A stretch of 64,000 nt of DNA from contig JAODBD010000014.1 of the NCBI GenBank assembly GCA_025463785.1, positions 62,001 through 126,000 on the forward strand, read 5' to 3'. This document shows positions 9,242-19,188 of the stretch, piece after piece. Numbering within the stretch: position 1 is the stretch's first letter; the number at the start of each line of letters is the position of its first letter. A program made the translations under genes and the position numbers. The stretch comes from Glaciihabitans sp. Lineage in GTDB: Bacteria > Actinomycetota > Actinomycetes > Actinomycetales > Microbacteriaceae. The notes beneath the pieces are model-generated. The model ran no database searches, was not told the origin of the DNA, and was given only the letters and a program-made list of their open reading frames with translations.

Positions 9242-9582
9242 TGGGCGACCACCACTCGGGCCGCGCGCTGGGTTAGTCGGCTTCGCGCGCGGGCTGCGTT
9301 GAGTGCCTGCCGCTCGGCCTCGGCAGCGAGGGCGGCTGTGCCGGGCTCTGTGAGTTCGAAATATCTGCGCGCGCGCCCGTCGACAATCTCGTCGCCCGCG
9401 GCCTCGACGAGACCCGCGGCCTCGAGTCGCTCGAGCGCGGCGTACAACGTGCCGACCTTCAGGCGAACGCGGCCGTCGGAAAGCTCCTCGGCATCCTTGA
9501 TGATGCCGTACCCGTGCTTGCGACCATTGGCCAGCGACGCGAGGACGAAAAACGTCGGCTCGCGCATCTCCTGAGTGCTCAT
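9238..9582 (-). CDS. PadR-family transcriptional regulator
   Basis: The 114-residue protein is a small winged-helix PadR repressor: REPTFFVLASLANGRKHGYGI, then the recognition segment VKVGTLYAALERLEAAGLVE and the wing with GRARRYFELTEPG. PadR proteins often repress the operon they head, in response to toxic or membrane-active compounds. It is cotranscribed with the membrane protein that overlaps its 3' end, which is its most likely target and partner. Confidence 0.9.
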   Translation of the reverse strand: MSTQEMREPTFFVLASLANGRKHGYGIIKDAEELSDGRVRLKVGTLYAALERLEAAGLVEAAGDEIVDGRARRYFELTEPGTAALAAEAERQALNAARARSRLTQRAARVVVAQ

Positions 9583-9588
9583 GCTGCG

Positions 9589-9617
9589 ATGATAGTACGG
9601 CTGTCGATGTATATCAA
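9589..9617 (-). promoter_or_regulatory. Candidate promoter of the padR operon
   Basis: On the minus strand TTGATA (9612-9617) and TATCAT (9589-9594) are separated by 17 bases and end 7 bases before the padR ATG. An autoregulatory site probably overlaps, but I cannot define it. Confidence 0.45.
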
Positions 9618-9774
9618 CGTCCGCAGTATGACGAAACGCGATTCGGCGCGCCGCCAGTCGGAGTTTTGGGCGACACGCCGCGTAGCCCAGCGTCTACTGC
9701 GGCGTGTCGATCAAACCTCCGACGTCCGGAATCGTCGGCGGCGCGATCGTGAGGCGGAAGCCGCGCAGGATCCG

Positions 9775-9832
9775 CGAGTTGCCCACTTTGGTCGAGTTAT
9801 CTCGCCGAAACCCGACCAAAGTGGGCAACTCG
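9775..9832. repeat. Long perfect palindrome with 20-bp stem
   Basis: Two perfect 20-base arms (9775-9794 and 9813-9832; key part GTTGCCCACTTTGGTCG) flank an 18-base loop that contains its own small inverted repeat (CGAG-TTAT-CTCG). The stop codon of the upstream membrane-protein gene lies in the loop. There is no T-run, so it does not look like an ordinary terminator. Confidence 0.85.
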
Positions 9833-10324
9833 GGGAGGGGGCTGGCGCTTCGTCGTGGCGAGGGCCCGCGCGATCCACGCTGCACCGAACACCGACACGG
9901 ATTCGATCGCGAAGGCGAGCGGTTCATCCTGATTGGTGTGAAATGCGCCCGCGAGCAGGATGCCCGTCACCACCGGAATCACGAGCACGACGTAGCTCCG
10001 CAGCGGTCGCTGCCGCACGACCAGCCAGCCGAGCAGGGGCAGCACCATCGCGAACAGAATCTGCGGACCGGTTAGCAGCAACCAGACGCAGACGAGACTC
10101 GGCCAGGCGACCCACACCCGCCGTGCTCCGACCGCGGGCAGGATGAACCAGCCGGCGACGTGCGAAACGGTTCCCAGCAGGAGGAATGTCACCGTGTACG
10201 TATTGCTGCCAGCCAGCAGCACGAGACCGCCGCAGATGTACGCGAGCCCCGCGAGGTAGCGACCGGTGTAGGTGCCCCATCGCAACGGGATGCCGGATGT
10301 CGGCTCGCGCCACACTCCAGCCAC
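9797..10324 (-). CDS. Hypothetical membrane protein, 3' end inside a palindrome
   Basis: A 175-residue protein with five or six hydrophobic segments between residues 22 and 150 and no recognised domain. GTG is the start, because a zinc-ribbon gene ends just upstream (10327) and the two appear to be one operon. The last eleven residues (RVAHFGRVSAR) and the stop codon are encoded by the 20-bp-stem palindrome, so the natural C-terminus may have been replaced when that element arrived. Beyond the element another frame reads RILRGFRLTIAPPTIPDVGG, possibly the displaced end. Confidence 0.65.
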   Translation of the reverse strand: MAGVWREPTSGIPLRWGTYTGRYLAGLAYICGGLVLLAGSNTYTVTFLLLGTVSHVAGWFILPAVGARRVWVAWPSLVCVWLLLTGPQILFAMVLPLLGWLVVRQRPLRSYVVLVIPVVTGILLAGAFHTNQDEPLAFAIESVSVFGAAWIARALATTKRQPPPRVAHFGRVSAR

Positions 10325-10326
10325 GG

Positions 10327-10569
10327 CTACTTCAGCGCGCCGACGGCGAAGGCGATCGCGATGCCGATGGACCCGGCGCCGACGAGGAATGCGACGATTC
10401 CGCCGACCAGCAGCAGGATGTCGCCTATCCGGCTCGGGGTCGGAGCCTCGACCGGATCATCCGGCCGAATGGCCGCCGGAATCTCATGCGCATCTACCGC
10501 TATGCCGCAGTGGATGCAAAACTTCCACGTTGGCGCAAGCGTTGCCCCACACCCCACGCAAGACTCCAT
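10327..10569 (-). CDS. Small zinc-ribbon membrane protein
   Basis: An 80-residue protein with an N-terminal zinc ribbon (Cys4-x2-Cys7 and Cys18-x2-Cys21; CVGCGATL, FCIHCGIA), a proline-rich linker and one or two C-terminal hydrophobic segments (about residues 49-78). This zinc-ribbon plus membrane-anchor plan is common in small bacterial proteins of unknown function. It diverges from the glycerophosphodiesterase gene (39 bases apart) and runs into the membrane-protein gene downstream. Confidence 0.7.
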   Translation of the reverse strand: MESCVGCGATLAPTWKFCIHCGIAVDAHEIPAAIRPDDPVEAPTPSRIGDILLLVGGIVAFLVGAGSIGIAIAFAVGALK

Positions 10570-10595
10570 GAGGGGAATTGTATTTCTATTGGGCG

Positions 10596-10601
10596 TAGCG
10601 T
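10596..10601 (+). promoter_or_regulatory. Leaderless-type -10 box of the glycerophosphodiesterase gene
   Basis: TAGCGT lies 7 bases before GTG 10609, which supports that start. No Shine-Dalgarno sequence is present. Confidence 0.4.
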
Positions 10602-10608
10602 TTTGCGT

Positions 10609-11598
10609 GTGTCCCTTCGTCCGCTCGTGATTGCGCACCGCGGTGCCTGCGGATATCGGCCCGAGCACACGCGCGCAGCGTTCCAGCTCGCCATCGATCT
10701 CGGCGCGGATGCTGTCGAGCCCGACCTCGTTCCGACGCGGGACGGCGTGCTCGTCATCCGGCACGAGAACGAGATTTCGGGAACGACGGATGTTGCATCC
10801 CGCCCCGAATTCGCTTCGCTGAGGACCACCAAAACTATCGAGGGAACCGAAGTCACCGGCTGGTTCACGGAGGATTTCACCTGGGCCGAGCTCGAGACGG
10901 TGCGCGCTCGTGAGCGACTCCCGAAGACACGGCCAACGAACGCGAAGTATGACGGTCAGGAGGGCATCCTGCGACTTGTCGATCTGATCGGGATTCTGGG
11001 GGATGCCGGGCGGCCGATGGTCATGGTCGCCGAACTGAAGCATGCGCAGTACTTCGAATCGATTGGCCTGCCACTCGACGCGACCTTCGCGCGCGACATC
11101 GCCGGCTGGGCGACGCCGAGCAACCTGATCGTCGAGTCGTTCGAGGAGAGCGTGCTGGCGAAGGTGCAGGATCGCTCTGTCCCGGGCCGGCTCGTTTTTC
11201 TCGCGGAGGCGTCGGGCGTTCCGGCGGATCAGCGCGCAGAGTTTGGCGCGGAGGCGAAGCCCTTCTCCGACTACCTGACCGATGCGGGGCTTGCGAAGCT
11301 GGCATCCGAAGTCGACGGAATCAGCGTCGACAAATCTCTGCTGCTGGCGAAGGATGCCCGTGGATCGGTCACGGGAACCACTGACCTCGTCGCCCGCGCT
11401 CGCGATCTCGGGCTCGAGACCTACGCCTGGACGCTTCGCTCCGAAAACCATTTTCTCGAGAAGCCCTTTCGTCGCGGACTGCGCGATCGGGAGCAGGGAG
11501 ACTGGCGCGGCGAGTTCGAGCTCATCATGAAAACCCGGGTCGACGGAGTTTTTGCCGACCAGCCGGACCTCGCGATCCGGGCGCGCTCAGGCCTGTGA
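10609..11598 (+). CDS. Glycerophosphodiester phosphodiesterase
   Basis: A GDPD-family TIM barrel of about 329 residues that hydrolyses glycerophosphodiesters to sn-glycerol 3-phosphate and an alcohol. The catalytic start [15 protein letters not shown] (His-Arg and the downstream His) and [20 protein letters not shown] (metal-binding Glu/Asp and His) are intact, and the C-terminal [10 protein letters not shown] is typical. No signal peptide is seen, so it is probably cytoplasmic. GTG 10609 fits both the family's N-terminus and the -10 box; TTG 10603 is the alternative. The product would feed GlpD. Confidence 0.85.
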   Translation: MSLRPLVIAHRGACGYRPEHTRAAFQLAIDLGADAVEPDLVPTRDGVLVIRHENEISGTTDVASRPEFASLRTTKTIEGTEVTGWFTEDFTWAELETVRARERLPKTRPTNAKYDGQEGILRLVDLIGILGDAGRPMVMVAELKHAQYFESIGLPLDATFARDIAGWATPSNLIVESFEESVLAKVQDRSVPGRLVFLAEASGVPADQRAEFGAEAKPFSDYLTDAGLAKLASEVDGISVDKSLLLAKDARGSVTGTTDLVARARDLGLETYAWTLRSENHFLEKPFRRGLRDREQGDWRGEFELIMKTRVDGVFADQPDLAIRARSGL

Positions 11599-11628
11599 CG
11601 GGCCTCGGCGAGGGTCGGTCGCGCCGCC

Positions 11629-11634
11629 TAGACT
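11629..11634 (+). promoter_or_regulatory. -10 box of pcrA
   Basis: TAGACT lies 10 bases before the ATG of pcrA, with no ribosome-binding site between, so transcription probably starts at or next to the start codon. Confidence 0.4.
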
Positions 11635-11644
11635 TCAAGCTGTT

Positions 11645-14062
11645 ATGACGCAAGTTCTCGACGGTTTTGAGCCCCCCGCCCCGAAACCCGGCGCGCGCCC
11701 CGCCCCGGATGACGCACTGCTGGCCGGTCTCAACCCGCAACAGCGCGAGGCCGTGCTCTACCGCGGGCAGTCGCTCCTGATCGTCGCGGGTGCGGGGTCT
11801 GGCAAGACGAGCGTGCTCACCCGACGAATCGCGGGTCTTCTTCAGACGAAGGAGGCGTGGCCGAGCCAGATTCTCGCGATCACGTTTACCAACAAGGCCG
11901 CTGCCGAGATGCGCGATCGCGTCGGGGCACTCATCGGGCGTGAGGCGGCTGAGGGCATGTGGATCTCGACGTTCCACTCCGCCTGCGTCCGCATCCTGCG
12001 CCGTGAGGCCGAAAATTTCGGGTTTACGAAGAGCTTCACGATCTACGATTCGGCCGACTCGCGCGCGCTCATCAAGCGCATCATCAAGGAACTGGATGCC
12101 GATACGCTCGGCTTCACGGTCGGCAATGTCGCGGGCAAGATTTCGAAGGCCAAGAACGAGCTGACCGACGTCGAGGCGTATGCCCGCTCAGCCAACTTCA
12201 ACGACCCGAATGAGGCCGGATTTGTCGAAATCTTCCGCCGATACTCGGCCGCGCTGACCCGCGCGAACGCGTTCGACTTCGACGACCTGATCGCGCAGAC
12301 GGTGTACCTGTTCCGCGCCTACCCGCGCGTCGCGGCGCTCTATCAGCGGCGCTTCCGGCACCTCCTCGTCGACGAATACCAGGACACCAACCACGCGCAG
12401 TACGCGCTCATTCGTGAACTGACTCGCGAGGTTCCGGCCGAGGTTGCTGACGAGCTCGAAGCCGCGCTGAGTTACCAGCGGTCGTTCCGCGACCCGATGG
12501 GGCGCATCCCGGGGGCATCGCTCACGGTCGTGGGCGACTCCGACCAGTCGATCTACGCATTCCGCGGGGCCGACATCCGCAACATCGTCGAGTTCGAGCG
12601 CGACTTCCCGAACTCGAAGGTCATCCTGCTCGAGCAGAACTATCGCTCGACGCAGAACATCCTCGACGCAGCGAACTCCGTCATCTCGAACAATTTCGAC
12701 CGCAAAGACAAGAAGTTGTTCACCGACATCGGTTCGGGCGACAAGATCGTCGGATTCACGGGCTACTCGGGCCACGACGAAGCCCAGTTCGTGGCGGATG
12801 AGATCGGCAAGCTCCACGACGAAGGCGTCGCATACAAAGACATCGCGGTGTTCTATCGCACCAACGCTCAGACGCGAGCGCTTGAGGAAATCTTCATCCG
12901 GTCGGCCCTGCCATATAGGGTGCTCGGCGGCACCAAGTTCTACGAGCGGGCGGAGATCAAGGACGCCATGGCGTACCTGATCACGGTCGCTAACCCGCGT
13001 GATCCGCTCGCGCTGCGTCGCGTGATGAACGTGCCGAAGCGGGGCATTGGGCCGGCGACGGAGGCCGTGCTGCAGTCCTTCGCGGATGCCAACGATGTCA
13101 CTCTGCGGCAGGCAATGTCTTCTGCGGGTGAGCTCGGCCTGGGGCCCAAGGTGACCGGGGCCATCCTTGAGCTGTCAGAAATTCTGGATGAGGCATCCCG
13201 CATTGCGGATCTCGGCCAGACCCGTCCGGCGGGTCCCGCCGACGTGCTCATCGGCCTGCTGAACAGCACGCATTTCGTCGAGGCCCTGCGCAATACGGGC
13301 GACGCGCAGGATGAGGCGCGTGCTGAGAACGTCGAGGAGCTCGTTTCGGTGACGAAGGAGTTTCAGAGGAACAACCCGGACGGCACGCTGCTCGACTTCC
13401 TGACCGAGGTCTCGCTGGTGGCCGCGGCCGACGACCTCGACGACACGTCGGGCACGGTTTCCCTCATGACCCTGCACACCGCGAAGGGCCTCGAATACGA
13501 GGCGGTCTTCCTGACGGGTGTCGAGGAGGGGCTGCTGCCGCACCAGATGTCGGCGGGCGAGGTGGGCGGCCCGGCCGAGGAGCGGCGGTTGTTCTATGTC
13601 GGCATCACGCGCGCGCGCCGGCGGTTGTACCTGTCGCTCGCGATGACGCGGGCGCAGTTCGGCGAGGTGGCGGTTGCGATGCCGAGTCGATATCTGCAGG
13701 AGATTCCCGCGGGCCTGATCGACTGGAAGCAGTCGCCGGGAGACGCGACCAGCCGCGGCGGCACCCAGTCGCGTGCGCTCAACGCCCGTCGTGAGGGCGG
13801 ATTCAGCTTCCGCGACTCGATCTCGCAGCTGCCGCCCGCGCCGCGCGTCAAGACCGAGTGGACCAACACGGTAACGAACAAGGTGCGGGATAACGGCGAC
13901 CTGACGCTGGCGGCCGGCGACCGCATCCGTCATGCCGATTTCGGCGACGGCCGGGTGACCGCCGTGACGGGTGTCGCGCCGAAAGCTGTCGCGGAGGTGC
14001 AGTTCGACACGGCGGGCCGTAAGCGGCTGCTGATCAAGATCGCGCCGATCGAGAAACTGTAG
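11645..14062 (+). CDS. pcrA: ATP-dependent DNA helicase PcrA (UvrD/Rep superfamily)
   Basis: A superfamily 1A 3'-5' helicase of 805 residues used in nucleotide excision repair and in clearing recombination or replication intermediates. Motifs in order: Q motif LNPQQREAV, Walker A GAGSGKTS (about 48-55), motif Ia [11 protein letters not shown], Walker [11 protein letters not shown], motif [19 protein letters not shown], motif [10 protein letters not shown], and motifs [16 protein letters not shown] and [11 protein letters not shown]. The C-terminus has the Tudor-like fold expected to contact RNA polymerase ([17 protein letters not shown]). Full length, so it is very likely active. Confidence 0.95.
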   Translation: MTQVLDGFEPPAPKPGARPAPDDALLAGLNPQQREAVLYRGQSLLIVAGAGSGKTSVLTRRIAGLLQTKEAWPSQILAITFTNKAAAEMRDRVGALIGREAAEGMWISTFHSACVRILRREAENFGFTKSFTIYDSADSRALIKRIIKELDADTLGFTVGNVAGKISKAKNELTDVEAYARSANFNDPNEAGFVEIFRRYSAALTRANAFDFDDLIAQTVYLFRAYPRVAALYQRRFRHLLVDEYQDTNHAQYALIRELTREVPAEVADELEAALSYQRSFRDPMGRIPGASLTVVGDSDQSIYAFRGADIRNIVEFERDFPNSKVILLEQNYRSTQNILDAANSVISNNFDRKDKKLFTDIGSGDKIVGFTGYSGHDEAQFVADEIGKLHDEGVAYKDIAVFYRTNAQTRALEEIFIRSALPYRVLGGTKFYERAEIKDAMAYLITVANPRDPLALRRVMNVPKRGIGPATEAVLQSFADANDVTLRQAMSSAGELGLGPKVTGAILELSEILDEASRIADLGQTRPAGPADVLIGLLNSTHFVEALRNTGDAQDEARAENVEELVSVTKEFQRNNPDGTLLDFLTEVSLVAAADDLDDTSGTVSLMTLHTAKGLEYEAVFLTGVEEGLLPHQMSAGEVGGPAEERRLFYVGITRARRRLYLSLAMTRAQFGEVAVAMPSRYLQEIPAGLIDWKQSPGDATSRGGTQSRALNARREGGFSFRDSISQLPPAPRVKTEWTNTVTNKVRDNGDLTLAAGDRIRHADFGDGRVTAVTGVAPKAVAEVQFDTAGRKRLLIKIAPIEKL

Positions 14063-14203
14063 TGGGCGCTGCGGCTCGCGGCAGCCGCGACGGCCACGCT
14101 GAAGTTGACCGGTGAGGGTGCGGGTCGCCTAACTCTCACGTAGTTGCCGCGCGGAGATTGGACGCGAGCGCGCCGGTACACACGCCCGCGGTCGAGACAA
14201 ACC

Positions 14204-14962
14204 TCAGCGCCCGGCGTTAAGGGCGCGCAACCGCGCCAGGTACTGCCGCGCGGGCGACGACTTGACGCGGGCCGGCAGCAGCCGCGCAACCACGCGGATG
14301 ACGCGCCACGCCGCCTGGGCGCGACGCTGCCGCCGAGCATCCCATCGGAACCCGTAGGCCTCGCGAACGGATGCCGGCAGCAGGTCGATCGTCAACAGTT
14401 TCGCCAGGGGCAACCCGGCTCGCAGCCACAGCGGAGCGGTCTTCGGCGCGAATAGGTCGTGCGCGATGCGGCGGGCGTCATCCGTCACGCGCAGCGTCTC
14501 GACCCGGGCCGAAAAGTATGCCCCGAAATCCGCACGGCTTGCGGGCCACAAGTCCGCGGGCATCTGGAGCGAAGTTCCGAGGCGTTCGTACTCGCGGTAC
14601 ACCTCATCGGAAAGAGCGGCCTCGGGCGGTCCGTACACGACTTCGTGCACGAGGGCGGCGGTGTCGTAGAGCGTCGCGGCCACCCACAGTTGCAGCTCGG
14701 CATCCTCGGCGCGGTCGACCGGGATGTGCGCGCGGTCGACGTGTTTTGTGACCGCGGCAGCATCATCCTCGTCGCCGAGAACGACCGCGTAGGCGTACGT
14801 GAGGGTGTTGCGGAGTCGCTCGATGGGGCGGTTGGCGAAGTCACTGTGGCGCGCGACGCCAGCCGCGACGACCGGATCGGCGACCTGCAGCAGAATCGCG
14901 CGGGCGCCGCCGACGATGAGCACGGCGTCTGCCGCGTACCTCTCGACCGCTCGCGACACCAT
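14204..14962 (-). CDS. Oxygenase MpaB family protein (DUF2236)
   Basis: A 252-residue helical protein of the MpaB/DUF2236 family, related to the haem-dependent latex-clearing protein and to the fungal MpaB oxygenase. Family features include [25 protein letters not shown] at the N-terminus, then RPIERLRNT and [13 protein letters not shown]. Its substrate is unknown; most bacterial members are uncharacterised. It converges with pcrA across 141 bases that hold no gene, and diverges from the sucC promoter region. Confidence 0.8.
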   Translation of the reverse strand: MVSRAVERYAADAVLIVGGARAILLQVADPVVAAGVARHSDFANRPIERLRNTLTYAYAVVLGDEDDAAAVTKHVDRAHIPVDRAEDAELQLWVAATLYDTAALVHEVVYGPPEAALSDEVYREYERLGTSLQMPADLWPASRADFGAYFSARVETLRVTDDARRIAHDLFAPKTAPLWLRAGLPLAKLLTIDLLPASVREAYGFRWDARRQRRAQAAWRVIRVVARLLPARVKSSPARQYLARLRALNAGR

Positions 14963-15045
14963 GCGTCAATGGTGCCACTGCGCCTTGCGGCTTGCGCCTT
15001 GCGGCTCGCGTCATCCCGGCGTCGCCCAGGGGGCCAGTCTCGGTG

Positions 15046-15126
15046 CGCAACTCATGCTGGTTGGGCGGCGGGAGTGCCGACACGCCGCTGCAACCCGGTC
15101 GGCGGCTCTGGGCAGCATGAGTTGCG
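15046..15126. repeat. Inverted-repeat element, copy B (AACTCATGC family)
   Basis: Perfect 14-base arms CGCAACTCATGCTG (15046-15059) and CAGCATGAGTTGCG (15113-15126) enclose 53 bases with the same GACACGCCGCTG core as copy A. It lies between divergent genes (mpaB-like and sucC). Confidence 0.8.
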
Positions 15127-15129
15127 AGC

Positions 15130-15300
15130 GTGGGCCGTGCTGGGTGCCGTGCCGGGTGGTGGGTGGTGGGCAGGGGCAGCGGCAACGGGTAGTGGCCGGG
15201 CCGGGGGCCGGGGGCCGGGGGCCGGGGCCCGGGGCCCGGGGGCCGGGCGGTGGGCGGCGGGCCGGGGCAGCGGGCGGCGGCGGCGCGGGGCTGCCGCGGT
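15130..15300. repeat. G-rich low-complexity tract upstream of sucC
   Basis: Degenerate units such as GGGGGCC (four or more in a row, about 15201-15235), GGGCGGT and GGGCGGC. With copy B and the operator they make up the 481-base gene-free stretch 14963-15443. No plausible ORF is seen. The runs of four or five G could form a G-quadruplex on the plus strand. Confidence 0.6.
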
Positions 15301-15355
15301 GCCGCCCGCGCACCGGGCGTTCAGGCCAAGCGAGTAGAGTGCTGGATGGCCAAAG

Positions 15356-15387
15356 TATCTTGACGTCGAACTATCTTGACGTCGAGA
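15356..15387 (+). promoter_or_regulatory. Candidate operator of sucCD (doubled TATCTTGACGTCGA)
   Basis: TATCTTGACGTCGA occurs at 15356-15369 and again, extended to CTATCTTGACGTCGAGA, at 15371-15387. The second copy is a near palindrome (TCTTGAC/GTCGAGA). The same 26-bp type of palindrome occurs upstream of icd (40962-40987), which suggests a shared TCA-cycle regulator. Confidence 0.6.
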
Positions 15388-15443
15388 CATGGCCGCCCCC
15401 CAACGTAACCACAGGCAAAACGACGCGCGATTGGACGAGCAGC

Positions 15444-16607
15444 GTGGATCTATTTGAGTACCAGGCCCGAGACCTTTTTGAGAGTTACGGAGTGCCGGTA
15501 CTTGCCGGCATCGTCGCGGATACTCCCGAGGAGGCCAGGGCCGCGGCGGCGAAGATCGGCGGAACAGTCGTCGTCAAGGCGCAGGTGAAGGCCGGCGGGC
15601 GAGGCAAGGCGGGCGGCGTCAAGGTCGTCCACAATCCTGAGGATGCGGCGACCGCGGCCGAAGCCATCCTGAAGCTCACAATCAAGGGCCTGCCCGTCCA
15701 CAAGGTTATGGTCGCGGCGGGGGCAAAGATCGCCCAGGAGTTCTACTTCTCGGTGCTGCTCGACCGGGCCAACCGGTCATACCTGTCGCTCTGCAGCGTC
15801 GAGGGTGGTATGGAGATCGAAGAGCTCGCAGTCGAGCGGCCGGACGCGCTTGCGCGAGTCGAGGTCATCCCGGGCGAGGGCATCGACCTCGACAAGGCGC
15901 GCGCGATCGCAAAGGCCGGACACTTCCCCGATGAGCTGATCGAGAAGGTTGCCCCCGTCATCGTCAAGCTGTACGACGTGTACAAGGGTGAGGATGCCAC
16001 GCTCGTCGAGGTCAACCCGCTGGTTCTCACGGAAGACGGCCAGATCCTCGCGCTCGACGGCAAGGTGAGCCTCGATGAGAACGCTGACTTCCGTCACCCG
16101 AACCACGCCGAGCTCGAGGATGCCGCTGCCGCAGACCCGCTCGAGGCGAAGGCCAAGGCGCTGAACCTCAACTACGTGAAGCTCGACGGCCAGGTCGGCA
16201 TCATCGGCAATGGTGCAGGGCTCGTGATGTCGACGCTGGATGTCGTCGCATACGCGGGTGAGAAGTACGGCGGCGTAAAGCCGGCCAACTTCCTCGATAT
16301 TGGTGGCGGAGCATCCGCTGAGGTTATGGCCAATGGGCTGGGCGTCATCCTCGGTGACGACCAGGTGAAGAGCGTGTTCGTCAACGTGTTCGGGGGCATC
16401 ACCGCGTGCGACGCGGTTGCCAATGGCATTGTCGGCGCTCTGGCGAAGCTGGGCGACGCATCCACGAAGCCGCTGGTTGTTCGCCTCGACGGCAACAAGG
16501 TGGATGAGGGCCGCAAGATTCTCGAGGATGCGAACAACCCGCTCGTCACGCTCGCACTCACCATGGACGAAGGCGCTGACAAAGCGGCTGAACTGGCTTC
16601 GAAGTAA
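15444..16607 (+). CDS. sucC: Succinyl-CoA ligase (ADP/GDP-forming), beta subunit
   Basis: SucC carries the ATP-grasp and CoA-ligase parts of the TCA enzyme that makes succinate and NTP from succinyl-CoA. The 387-residue length is normal. [19 protein letters not shown] opens the protein, followed by [16 protein letters not shown] (nucleotide binding), [13 protein letters not shown] (metal binding), and the ligase domain FLDIGGGA and [13 protein letters not shown]. The GTG start matches the family's N-terminus. sucD follows after 14 bases. Regulation probably acts through the doubled operator 56-88 bases upstream. Confidence 0.96.
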   Translation: MDLFEYQARDLFESYGVPVLAGIVADTPEEARAAAAKIGGTVVVKAQVKAGGRGKAGGVKVVHNPEDAATAAEAILKLTIKGLPVHKVMVAAGAKIAQEFYFSVLLDRANRSYLSLCSVEGGMEIEELAVERPDALARVEVIPGEGIDLDKARAIAKAGHFPDELIEKVAPVIVKLYDVYKGEDATLVEVNPLVLTEDGQILALDGKVSLDENADFRHPNHAELEDAAAADPLEAKAKALNLNYVKLDGQVGIIGNGAGLVMSTLDVVAYAGEKYGGVKPANFLDIGGGASAEVMANGLGVILGDDQVKSVFVNVFGGITACDAVANGIVGALAKLGDASTKPLVVRLDGNKVDEGRKILEDANNPLVTLALTMDEGADKAAELASK

Positions 16608-16621
16608 AGGGACTGAACAGA

Positions 16622-17509
16622 ATGTCGATCTTCCTCAATAAGGACTCCAAGGTCATCGTCCAGGGCATCACCGGCGGCGAAGGTACCAAGCACACAGCGC
16701 TCATGCTGAAGGCCGGCACGCAGGTCGTTGGCGGCGTCAACGCGCGCAAGGCGGGCACGACGGTCGAGCACGGCGACGTGACGCTTCCCGTTTTCGGAAC
16801 GGTCGATGAGGCCATCCGCGAGACCGGTGCCGACGTGTCCATCGTCTTCGTGCCGCCGGCATTCGCGAAGGATGCCGTGGTCGAGGCCATTGAGGCCGAG
16901 ATCCCACTTGTGGTCGTGATCACCGAGGGCATCCCCGTGCAGGATTCCGCCGAATTCTGGGCGCTCGCCCAGGCCAAAGGAAACCTGACCCGCATCATCG
17001 GGCCGAACTGCCCCGGCATCATCACGCCCGGCCAATCGCTGGTCGGCATTACGCCGGCGAACATCACTGGCTCCGGGCCAATCGGTCTCGTCTCGAAGTC
17101 GGGCACGCTGACCTACCAGATGATGTTCGAGCTCCGCGATCTGGGCTTCTCGACCGCCATCGGTATCGGTGGCGACCCCATCATCGGTACCACCCACATC
17201 GACGCGCTCGAAGCATTCCAGGCCGATCCCGACACGAAGGCGATCGTCATGATCGGCGAAATTGGTGGGGATGCCGAGGAGCGTGCAGCAGACTACATCC
17301 GCGCGCACGTTACCAAGCCGGTTGTCGCCTACGTTGCGGGTTTCACCGCGCCCGAGGGCAAGACCATGGGTCACGCCGGAGCGATCGTGTCGTCGGGTGC
17401 TGGCACGGCCCAGGGCAAGAAGGAGGCCCTCGAGGCCGCCGGAGTTCGCGTCGGCAAGACCCCGTCGGAGACGGCCGACCTCATGCGCGAGGTGTTCGCG
17501 TCGCTTTAG
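16622..17509 (+). CDS. sucD: Succinyl-CoA ligase, alpha subunit
   Basis: SucD holds the CoA-binding Rossmann domain and the histidine that is phosphorylated during catalysis. The 295-residue protein begins [20 protein letters not shown]. The CoA-binding part includes [11 protein letters not shown] and [12 protein letters not shown], and the active-site histidine lies in [10 protein letters not shown] at about residue 251. All key residues are present. It directly follows sucC and forms the alpha-beta enzyme with it. Confidence 0.96.
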   Translation: MSIFLNKDSKVIVQGITGGEGTKHTALMLKAGTQVVGGVNARKAGTTVEHGDVTLPVFGTVDEAIRETGADVSIVFVPPAFAKDAVVEAIEAEIPLVVVITEGIPVQDSAEFWALAQAKGNLTRIIGPNCPGIITPGQSLVGITPANITGSGPIGLVSKSGTLTYQMMFELRDLGFSTAIGIGGDPIIGTTHIDALEAFQADPDTKAIVMIGEIGGDAEERAADYIRAHVTKPVVAYVAGFTAPEGKTMGHAGAIVSSGAGTAQGKKEALEAAGVRVGKTPSETADLMREVFASL

Positions 17510-17566
17510 GTCGACGACGCTATCGCGCCCGCCGCGATCGGGTGCGTTTGTGCGACGCTTAACCCC

Positions 17567-18553
17567 GTGAAGAAGCTCATCAACGGGGTTGACGACGTGC
17601 TGGCCGAGTCGCTCGCCGGGTTCGCGGCGGCGCACCCGGGGGTTCGCGTCGATGCCGAACACCGCGTCGTGTACCGCGCCGAGCCGAAACCGCACGGAAC
17701 AGTCGGCATCCTGAGCGGTGGCGGCAGCGGCCATGAACCCCTGCACGCGGGGTACGTCGGCTTCGGGATGTTGGATGCCGCGGTCGCGGGCGAGATCTTC
17801 ACCTCCCCGACGCCAGACCAGATCCTCGCCGCCACAGCCGAGATCGATACCGGCGCCGGCGTCCTCCACATCGTCAAGAACTACACCGGCGACATCATGA
17901 ACTTCGAGATGGCGACCGAGCTCGGGACGAGCGCCATCGAGACCGTCATCATCGCGGACGACGTTGCGGTCGAAGACTCGACCTTCACGGCAGGCCGCCG
18001 CGGCACGGGTCTGACGGTGTTGGTCGAGAAGATCGCGGGGGCAGCCGCTGAGCAGGGCTGGGAGCTCGCAGAAGTTGCGGCGCTCGCGCGTCGCGTTGCG
18101 TCATCCGGTCGGTCCATGGGCGTCGCACTGACGAGCTCGACCGTGCCGGCGTCTGGCAGGCCGACCTTCGACCTGCCGGAGTCCGAAATGGAAGTTGGTG
18201 TCGGCATCCACGGCGAACCGGGGCGGCGACGCGTGCCGCTTGGGAGTGCGGCGGAGATTGCTGGGATGCTCGTGGAGCCGATCCTCGCCGACTACGAGTT
18301 CAGCAGCGGCCCGACCATAGTTATGCTGAACGGCATGGGAGCGACGCCGCTGATTGAGCTGTACCTGATGTTCGGCGAGGTGAAGAAGCTGCTCGATCTG
18401 GCGGGCATCCGGGTCGCGCGCAGTCTGGTCGGCAACTACGTCACGTCGCTGGACATGGCCGGTTGCTCGGTCACCATCCTCGCGGCAGACGACGAACTGC
18501 TTCGCCTCTGGGATGCCCCGGTGAACACACCGGCGCTGAGATGGGGTATCTGA
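17567..18553 (+). CDS. dhaK: Dihydroxyacetone kinase subunit DhaK (PTS-dependent)
   Basis: DhaK binds dihydroxyacetone covalently through a histidine while DhaL-ADP donates the phosphate. The 328-residue protein has [19 protein letters not shown] near the N-terminus, [13 protein letters not shown], and the substrate-binding histidine in GIHGEPG (His215). GTG is the start; the bases around it are identical to the guaB3 start over 14 positions, which suggests a leaderless transcript. First gene of dhaK-dhaL-dhaM, whose product enters glycolysis at DHAP. Confidence 0.94.
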   Translation: MKKLINGVDDVLAESLAGFAAAHPGVRVDAEHRVVYRAEPKPHGTVGILSGGGSGHEPLHAGYVGFGMLDAAVAGEIFTSPTPDQILAATAEIDTGAGVLHIVKNYTGDIMNFEMATELGTSAIETVIIADDVAVEDSTFTAGRRGTGLTVLVEKIAGAAAEQGWELAEVAALARRVASSGRSMGVALTSSTVPASGRPTFDLPESEMEVGVGIHGEPGRRRVPLGSAAEIAGMLVEPILADYEFSSGPTIVMLNGMGATPLIELYLMFGEVKKLLDLAGIRVARSLVGNYVTSLDMAGCSVTILAADDELLRLWDAPVNTPALRWGI

Positions 18554-19179
18554 TGGCGGTCACTCTCGAACAGCTGCTGAACTGGTTGCAACTAATCGAC
18601 GAGCACATCATCGAGCAGCGCGGCTACCTGACCGAACTCGACTCGGCAATTGGCGACGGCGATCACGGCGCGAATCTTGCGCGAGGCGCCGCCGCAGCCT
18701 CCAACAAGGTCGACTTCGAGCATCCGGAATACATCGACGACCTATTCAAGCTGGTCGGGATGACGCTGGTGAGTTCGGTGGGCGGCGCGAGCGGTCCGCT
18801 CTACGGAACGTTCTTCCTGCGGTTCGCGAGCAGCGCCGGTCATGTCGCCGAGCTGAGCGCGGCGCAACTGGCCAGTGCGCTCGAGGCGGGCCTTGCCGGC
18901 GTGGTCGAGCGCGGACATCCCGAGCGCGACGATAAGACCATGTTCGACGCGATGGAGCCCGCGGTTCTTGCATTTCGAACCGGAATTGTGGATGGCGACG
19001 TTCCCTATGCCGCGGTGCTGGCATCCCATGCGGCACAGGCCGGCTGCGATGCGACAGCGGGACTCGTGGCCCGAAAGGGTCGTGCGAGCTACCTCGGCGA
19101 GCGCAGCGTCGGGCACATCGACCCGGGTGCAGCGTCGACAGCTCTGCTGTTCCAGGCGCTTGCCGAAGCCCTTGCCTGA
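18553..19179 (+). CDS. dhaL: Dihydroxyacetone kinase subunit DhaL
   Basis: DhaL keeps a tightly bound ADP that is rephosphorylated by DhaM and passes the phosphate to DhaK-bound dihydroxyacetone. The 208-residue protein has the Mg-ADP aspartate motif AIGDGDHGANLARG, then SSVGGASGPLYGTFF and GRASYLGERSVGHIDPGA. The ATG overlaps the dhaK stop (TGATG), which shows translational coupling; an in-frame ATG 12 bases earlier is possible. Confidence 0.94.
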   Translation: MAVTLEQLLNWLQLIDEHIIEQRGYLTELDSAIGDGDHGANLARGAAAASNKVDFEHPEYIDDLFKLVGMTLVSSVGGASGPLYGTFFLRFASSAGHVAELSAAQLASALEAGLAGVVERGHPERDDKTMFDAMEPAVLAFRTGIVDGDVPYAAVLASHAAQAGCDATAGLVARKGRASYLGERSVGHIDPGAASTALLFQALAEALA

Positions 19180-19188
19180 GGTCTCTGC

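Noticed and set aside
15346-15363. Five-codon ORF (MAKVS) just after a TAGAGT box upstream of sucC
   Set aside because: Could be a leaderless mini-ORF, but it is too short to distinguish from chance and its stop lies within the operator.
16172-17869. 565-codon frame opposite sucC-sucD-dhaK
   Set aside because: Antisense to three conserved genes, no recognisable family.
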